64,000 nucleotides of DNA from Acidobacteriota bacterium (GTDB taxonomy: Bacteria; Acidobacteriota; Vicinamibacteria; Vicinamibacterales; SCN-69-37). Below the pieces are notes generated by a model that was given only the letters and a program-made list of their open reading frames with translations, had not been told where the DNA came from and did no database searches. Below, piece after piece: positions 61,052-64,000 of the stretch. A program made the position numbers and the translations under genes. The number at the start of each line of letters is the position of its first letter. Position 1 is the stretch's first letter. The stretch lies in contig JADJUS010000004.1 in the NCBI GenBank assembly GCA_016716905.1, forward strand, positions 186,001 through 250,000. The letters run 5' to 3'.

Positions 61052-62704
61052 ATGTCCCACATCGCACTCGCTCGAAAATGGCGCCCTCAGCGGTTTGAGG
61101 ACGTGATCGGCCAGCGCGGGGTCGTCGAGACCCTGCGCAACGCCATCGCCTCGGGCCGCCTGGCGCAGTCGTTCGTGTTTGCCGGGCCTCGTGGCGTGGG
61201 CAAAACGACCACGGCCCGCATCCTGGCCCGCGCCCTCAACTGCGTGACCGGTCCCACGGCCGACCCGTGCGGCGAGTGTGATGCCTGCCGCGAAATTGCC
61301 GAAGGCCGCGACGTGGACGTCATGGAAATCGACGGCGCCACCTACACCGGCATCGACGCCGTCCGCGAGGTCATCGTCGAACCGCTGTCCATCGCGCCGA
61401 TGCGCAACCGCTACAAAATTTTCATCATCGACGAAGTGCACCGCCTGTCGAAGAGTGCGTTCGACGCGTTGCTGAAATCGATCGAAGAGCCCCCGCCCTA
61501 CGTGAAGTTCATGATGGCGACTACCGAGCTGGATGCGGTGCCCGACACCATCTTGTCTCGGTCGCAGGTATTCGAACTGAAGGCGCTGCCGTTCGCGTCC
61601 ATTCGCGACCAACTGCGCGGCGTGACCACCAACGAAGGCGTCACGATTGACGATGCGGCGTTGGCGCTGGTGGCGCGATCGGCGGAGGGGAGCATGCGCG
61701 ATGCCCTGAGCGCGCTCGATCAGGTGCTGGCGTTCACCAGCCAGAACGTCACGGCCGCCGACGTGAGCACCGTGTTGGGCCTGGTCGGCCGCGACGTGCA
61801 GTTCGACGTGGCGGAAACCGTGGCGCGTGAAGATGCCGGCGCCGTGTTTGCGCTGGCCGGCGGCATCCTCGAGTCGGGTTTCGACCTGCGCACCGTCTGC
61901 CGCGAACTCGCGCGCCTCGTGCGCGACCTGATGGTGACGAAGATCGATCCCACGCGCCTGGCCGACCCGGAGATTGCATCGGAAGGTGAACGCGACCGCA
62001 TGCAGGCCCTGGCCGAGCGGTATTCACACGCCGATCTCATGCGTGCGTTCGACCTGCTCGCCATGGCCGAGCGCGACATCCGCACGTCATCCCAGCCGCG
62101 CCACACGTTTGAGATGGCGCTGCTCAAGTGGATCCACTTGCGCAAGATGACGCCGATTGAAGAGCTGCTTGCCGGGGGCGTCGCCCCAACCCGGTCAGTT
62201 CCGTCAGTTCGGCCAGTTCGGCCAGTTCCGTCAGTTCCGTCAGTTCCGTCAGTTCAGCCAGTTCAGCCAGTTCAGCCAGTTCCGTCAGTTCCGTCAGTTC
62301 CGTCAGTTCCTCAGTCGATTAAGTCGAATCTCCTCGCGTCGATCCGCGAAGCGAACAAGTCGTTCTTCGGCATGGTCATCGCGCAGGTGCAGACGGTGGA
62401 GGTGGAGGGCGACCGCATCACGTTCAGTTTTGCGCCGGCGCACAAGAATCTGCGCGGGCAACTTGAGGCCAAGCGTGCATGGATTGAGAACCTCGCGCAT
62501 AACCTGACAGGGCGGAAGATGACTGTGGCGGTCAAGGAAGCGGAAGGGTCGGCAGTCGTGCCCACGGCGAAGGCGCCGACGGCCGCGGCCGTGGATCCCG
62601 CTAAACAGGCCGACCTGCGCGCGCGCGCGAAGGCTGAACCCGCCGTGCAGAACGTGCTCGACGTGTTCGGCGGCGAGATCGAAGACGTAGAGGAGACCCA
62701 GTGA
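61052..62704 (+). CDS. dnaX: DNA polymerase III subunit gamma/tau
   Basis: Clamp-loader ATPase, 550 residues. It starts MSHIALARKWRPQRFEDVIGQ, with Walker A GPRGVGKTT, a zinc module (NCVTGPTADPCGECDACREI), Walker B IIDEVHRLS and sensor 1 ATTELDAVPDTILSR. Domain III runs to about residue 370. A linker made of 13 copies of a V-x-x triplet (VPS, VRP, VQP) then leads to a C-terminal domain. No slippery heptamer of the E. coli type (AAAAAAG) was seen for making a short gamma form. Overlaps ybaB by four bases (GTGA). Confidence 0.94.
   Translation: MSHIALARKWRPQRFEDVIGQRGVVETLRNAIASGRLAQSFVFAGPRGVGKTTTARILARALNCVTGPTADPCGECDACREIAEGRDVDVMEIDGATYTGIDAVREVIVEPLSIAPMRNRYKIFIIDEVHRLSKSAFDALLKSIEEPPPYVKFMMATTELDAVPDTILSRSQVFELKALPFASIRDQLRGVTTNEGVTIDDAALALVARSAEGSMRDALSALDQVLAFTSQNVTAADVSTVLGLVGRDVQFDVAETVAREDAGAVFALAGGILESGFDLRTVCRELARLVRDLMVTKIDPTRLADPEIASEGERDRMQALAERYSHADLMRAFDLLAMAERDIRTSSQPRHTFEMALLKWIHLRKMTPIEELLAGGVAPTRSVPSVRPVRPVPSVPSVPSVQPVQPVQPVPSVPSVPSVPQSIKSNLLASIREANKSFFGMVIAQVQTVEVEGDRITFSFAPAHKNLRGQLEAKRAWIENLAHNLTGRKMTVAVKEAEGSAVVPTAKAPTAAAVDPAKQADLRARAKAEPAVQNVLDVFGGEIEDVEETQ
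62196..62312 (+). repeat. 13 tandem 9-bp units inside dnaX
   Basis: Unit CAGTTCNNN with NNN = CGT, GGC or AGC, 13 times without a gap, encoding V-P-S, V-R-P and V-Q-P. Because the unit is three codons, copy changes never break the frame. Confidence 0.9.
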
Positions 62705-63012
62705 ACATTCAAGACATGATGAAACAGGCGCAGCAGATGCAGGAGCGCCTGCAGAAGCAGATGGCCGAGATGCGCGTGGAAGCCACTGCGGGTGGCGGCA
62801 TGGTCACGGTCACCGTCAGCGGCACCAAGCAGCTCTTGTCACTGCGGCTCGACCCCGAAGTGGTCTCGAAAGACGATGTGGAGATGCTGCAGGATTTGAT
62901 TGTGGCGGCCACGAACGATGCGCATCGGAAAGTGGACGAGGCGCTGGCCAATCAGATGCAGGGTCAGCTCCAGAACCTGACGGGCGGCATGCGACTGCCT
63001 GGTCTCAATTGA
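62701..63012 (+). CDS. ybaB: Nucleoid-associated protein YbaB/EbfC family
   Basis: A 103-residue DNA-binding protein that forms a tweezer-like dimer. The N-terminal helix NIQDMMKQAQQMQERLQKQMAEM and the following GGGMVTVTVSGTKQLLSLRLDPEVV are typical. It starts with GTG overlapping the dnaX stop and ends one base into recR (TGATG). The dnaX-ybaB-recR order is conserved in many bacteria. Confidence 0.93.
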   Translation: MNIQDMMKQAQQMQERLQKQMAEMRVEATAGGGMVTVTVSGTKQLLSLRLDPEVVSKDDVEMLQDLIVAATNDAHRKVDEALANQMQGQLQNLTGGMRLPGLN

Positions 63013-63606
63013 TGCACCACGATCCGCTGGGCGAACTCGTGACCGCGCTGCAGCGCCTGCCGGGTATCGGGGCGAAAAGCGCCCAGCGTCTGGCCTACCA
63101 TCTGCTCAAAACCACGCGGGAAGACGTGGACGCGCTGTGCGCTGCCATGCTTTCGGTCAAGAATCGCGTCACCTACTGTTCCATCTGCAGCAACATCACG
63201 GATGTGGACCCGTGTCACTACTGCACAGACCCTGCGCGCGAGGGCCGCACGATGTGTGTGGTGGAGCAGCCAGAGAATGTGTGGGCGGTGGAGCGCACGC
63301 GCGGATTCCGCGGCAAAATGCCACGTGCTGATGGGCACCATCGCGCCGCTGCAGGGCATCGGGCCTGACGACCTGAAGATCAAGGGCCTGCTCAGCCGGG
63401 TGGCCGACGGCAGCGTGGAGGAAGTCATCCTCGCCACCAACCCCACGGTTGAAGGCGAAGCGACGGCGCTGTACCTGGCGAAACTCCTCAAGCCCCTGGG
63501 CGTGCGCGTCAGCCGCATCGCGATGGGCGTGCCCGTGGGCTCAGACCTGGACTACACCGACGAGTTCACCATGTCCAAGGCCATGGAAGGCCGCAGGGAT
63601 ATGTAG
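63012..63606 (+). pseudogene. recR: Recombination protein RecR, frameshifted as given
   Basis: A ~197-residue RecR split by one base. The first part has the helix-hairpin-helix (RLPGIGAKSAQRLAYHLL) and zinc finger CSICSNITDVDPCHYC. After an extra A in AAAA at 63315-63318 the correct frame continues as HVLMGTIAPLQGIGPDDLKIKGLLSRV with the Toprim segment ILATNPTVEGEATALYLAKLL. Removing one A restores the normal family sequence (RGFRGKCHVLMGTIAP). As this is a core repair gene in its conserved place, a consensus error is more likely than gene loss. Confidence 0.88.
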
Positions 63607-63614
63607 AGCGCCCT

Positions 63615-63678
63615 GAAAACGACCTCTGAGGGTAGTTTTTTGTGGGGCTGAGAAAAAACTACCTCAGAGGTCGTTTTC
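63615..63678. terminator. Large inverted repeat after recR, probable bidirectional terminator
   Basis: Arms GAAAACGACCTCTGAG-GGTAGTTTTTT and AAAAAACTACC-TCAGAGGTCGTTTTC, about 26 bp each, with a ~11-base loop. It starts nine bases after the recR stop. The T6 run in the left arm and A6 in the right give U-rich ends on either strand after part of the stem. It lies between recR and a convergent response regulator gene. Confidence 0.75.
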
Positions 63679-63685
63679 TTATCCT

Positions 63686-63714
63686 CGTAGGGCGGCCTGG
63701 GTCTCAAGGCCGCC
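63686..63714. repeat. GTAGGGCGGCC-type palindromic repeat, half copy (copy 6)
   Basis: Identical in sequence to the copy at 59589-59617 (CGTAGGGCGGCC ... GGCCGCC). It ends three bases before the stop codon of the response-regulator gene. Confidence 0.77.
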
Positions 63715-63717
63715 GAT

Positions 63718-64000
63718 CTACCCCGCCAACATCTTATTGACCGTCTCCACCACCATCGTCGTCCGCATCGGTTTCTGCATGAACGCGGACGGGGGCGGCG
63801 GCGCCAGGTCGGGGCTGGGCAGGTAGCCAGACATCAGGATGACGGGAAGCGTGGGCTGGCGCTCGCGGAACTTCTCCGTCAACTCGCGGCCGTTGACGTT
63901 GGGCAGCACGTAGTCCACGATCAGCAGGTCGATCGCGTCTTCCACGGCCAGCGCCGCCACCGCATCCCCACAGATGATCACCCGGTGTCCCTGGCGTTCC
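63718..64000 (-). CDS. Receiver-domain protein, C-terminal part (5' end outside window)
   Basis: The frame is open to the window edge, leaving ~93 residues. The phospho-acceptor Asp lies in LLIVDYVLPNVNGREL, the conserved Thr/Ser position in ILMSGY, and Lys in FMQKPMRTTMV, all normal for a receiver domain. The protein ends right after, so this is either a single-domain regulator or the last domain of a hybrid kinase. A Pro-rich insert (LAPPPPS) precedes the Lys motif. Confidence 0.85.
   Translation of the reverse strand, partial: ERQGHRVIICGDAVAALAVEDAIDLLIVDYVLPNVNGRELTEKFRERQPTLPVILMSGYLPSPDLAPPPPSAFMQKPMRTTMVVETVNKMLAG

Noticed and set aside
62196..62312. Possible CRISPR array
   Set aside because: Units are 9 bases, contiguous and in frame with dnaX; there are no spacers and no cas genes.

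Overview
The window is a GC-rich, gene-dense stretch of bacterial chromosome. It most resembles an acidobacterium, perhaps of the Vicinamibacteria lineage. The pointers are several 'VWFA-related' secreted proteins, two large MacB/FtsX-type (ADOP) permeases of the kind abundant in Acidobacteriota, futalosine-pathway menaquinone synthesis, two dispersed palindromic intergenic repeat families and long chains of overlapping genes. The placement is an inference from gene content. No 16S rRNA gene is present.

Region by region. 1-6.8 kb: the end of mqnE (menaquinone), a Mn-type superoxide dismutase, nrfHA (nitrite to ammonia), moeA/moaB (molybdenum cofactor) and a secreted GH3 glycosidase. 6.8-12.5 kb: tRNA-Arg, a Tat-type peptidase E, an HTH/nucleotidyltransferase pair with a frameshift, a subtilase, a barrel protein and tadA. 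12.6-18.8 kb: an accessory region with tRNA-Ser(CGA), a GIY-YIG protein, an AraC-like HTH, a membrane-anchored DsbA-like oxidase beside a 22-cysteine secreted protein, a metzincin lipoprotein, a VWA-like protein and a HigBA toxin-antitoxin pair.

19.0-31.1 kb: one minus-strand operon of eight genes, overlapping or nearly so. In order of transcription it encodes a coiled-coil membrane protein, a MoxR AAA+ ATPase, a large membrane protein, an ABC ATPase and permease, a DUF58 protein, a BatA-like VWA protein and a double-VWA protein. It looks like a MoxR/VWA metal-dependent assembly module wired to an ABC exporter. 31.2-38.5 kb: an ankyrin protein, a DUF3179 protein, a miniature uvrA with two internal deletions, small coupled ORFs and an ADOP permease.

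38.5-48.7 kb: a DadA-like oxidase, folB and a FolM-like reductase, a PLD-CYTH-glgB operon, a prolyl oligopeptidase and two VWFA proteins. 48.7-55.1 kb: a second ADOP permease, three tandem paralogous lipoproteins and a DPP4-like peptidase broken by two compensating frameshifts. 55.1-64 kb: a large nested palindrome, a STAS / response-regulator-ATPase pair divergent from a hybrid histidine kinase, a metallophosphatase, tRNA-Ser(GGA), SRP RNA and the conserved dnaX-ybaB-recR block, ending in a truncated response regulator.

Two cross-cutting themes stand out. One palindromic repeat family lies just downstream of all three tRNA genes, while a second family and several short tandem arrays lie at gene ends and sometimes supply stop codons or terminal residues. 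Three genes (the nucleotidyltransferase, the DPP4-like peptidase and recR) are broken by one-base changes, three of the four being an extra base in an A/T run. That pattern suggests consensus errors more than gene decay.
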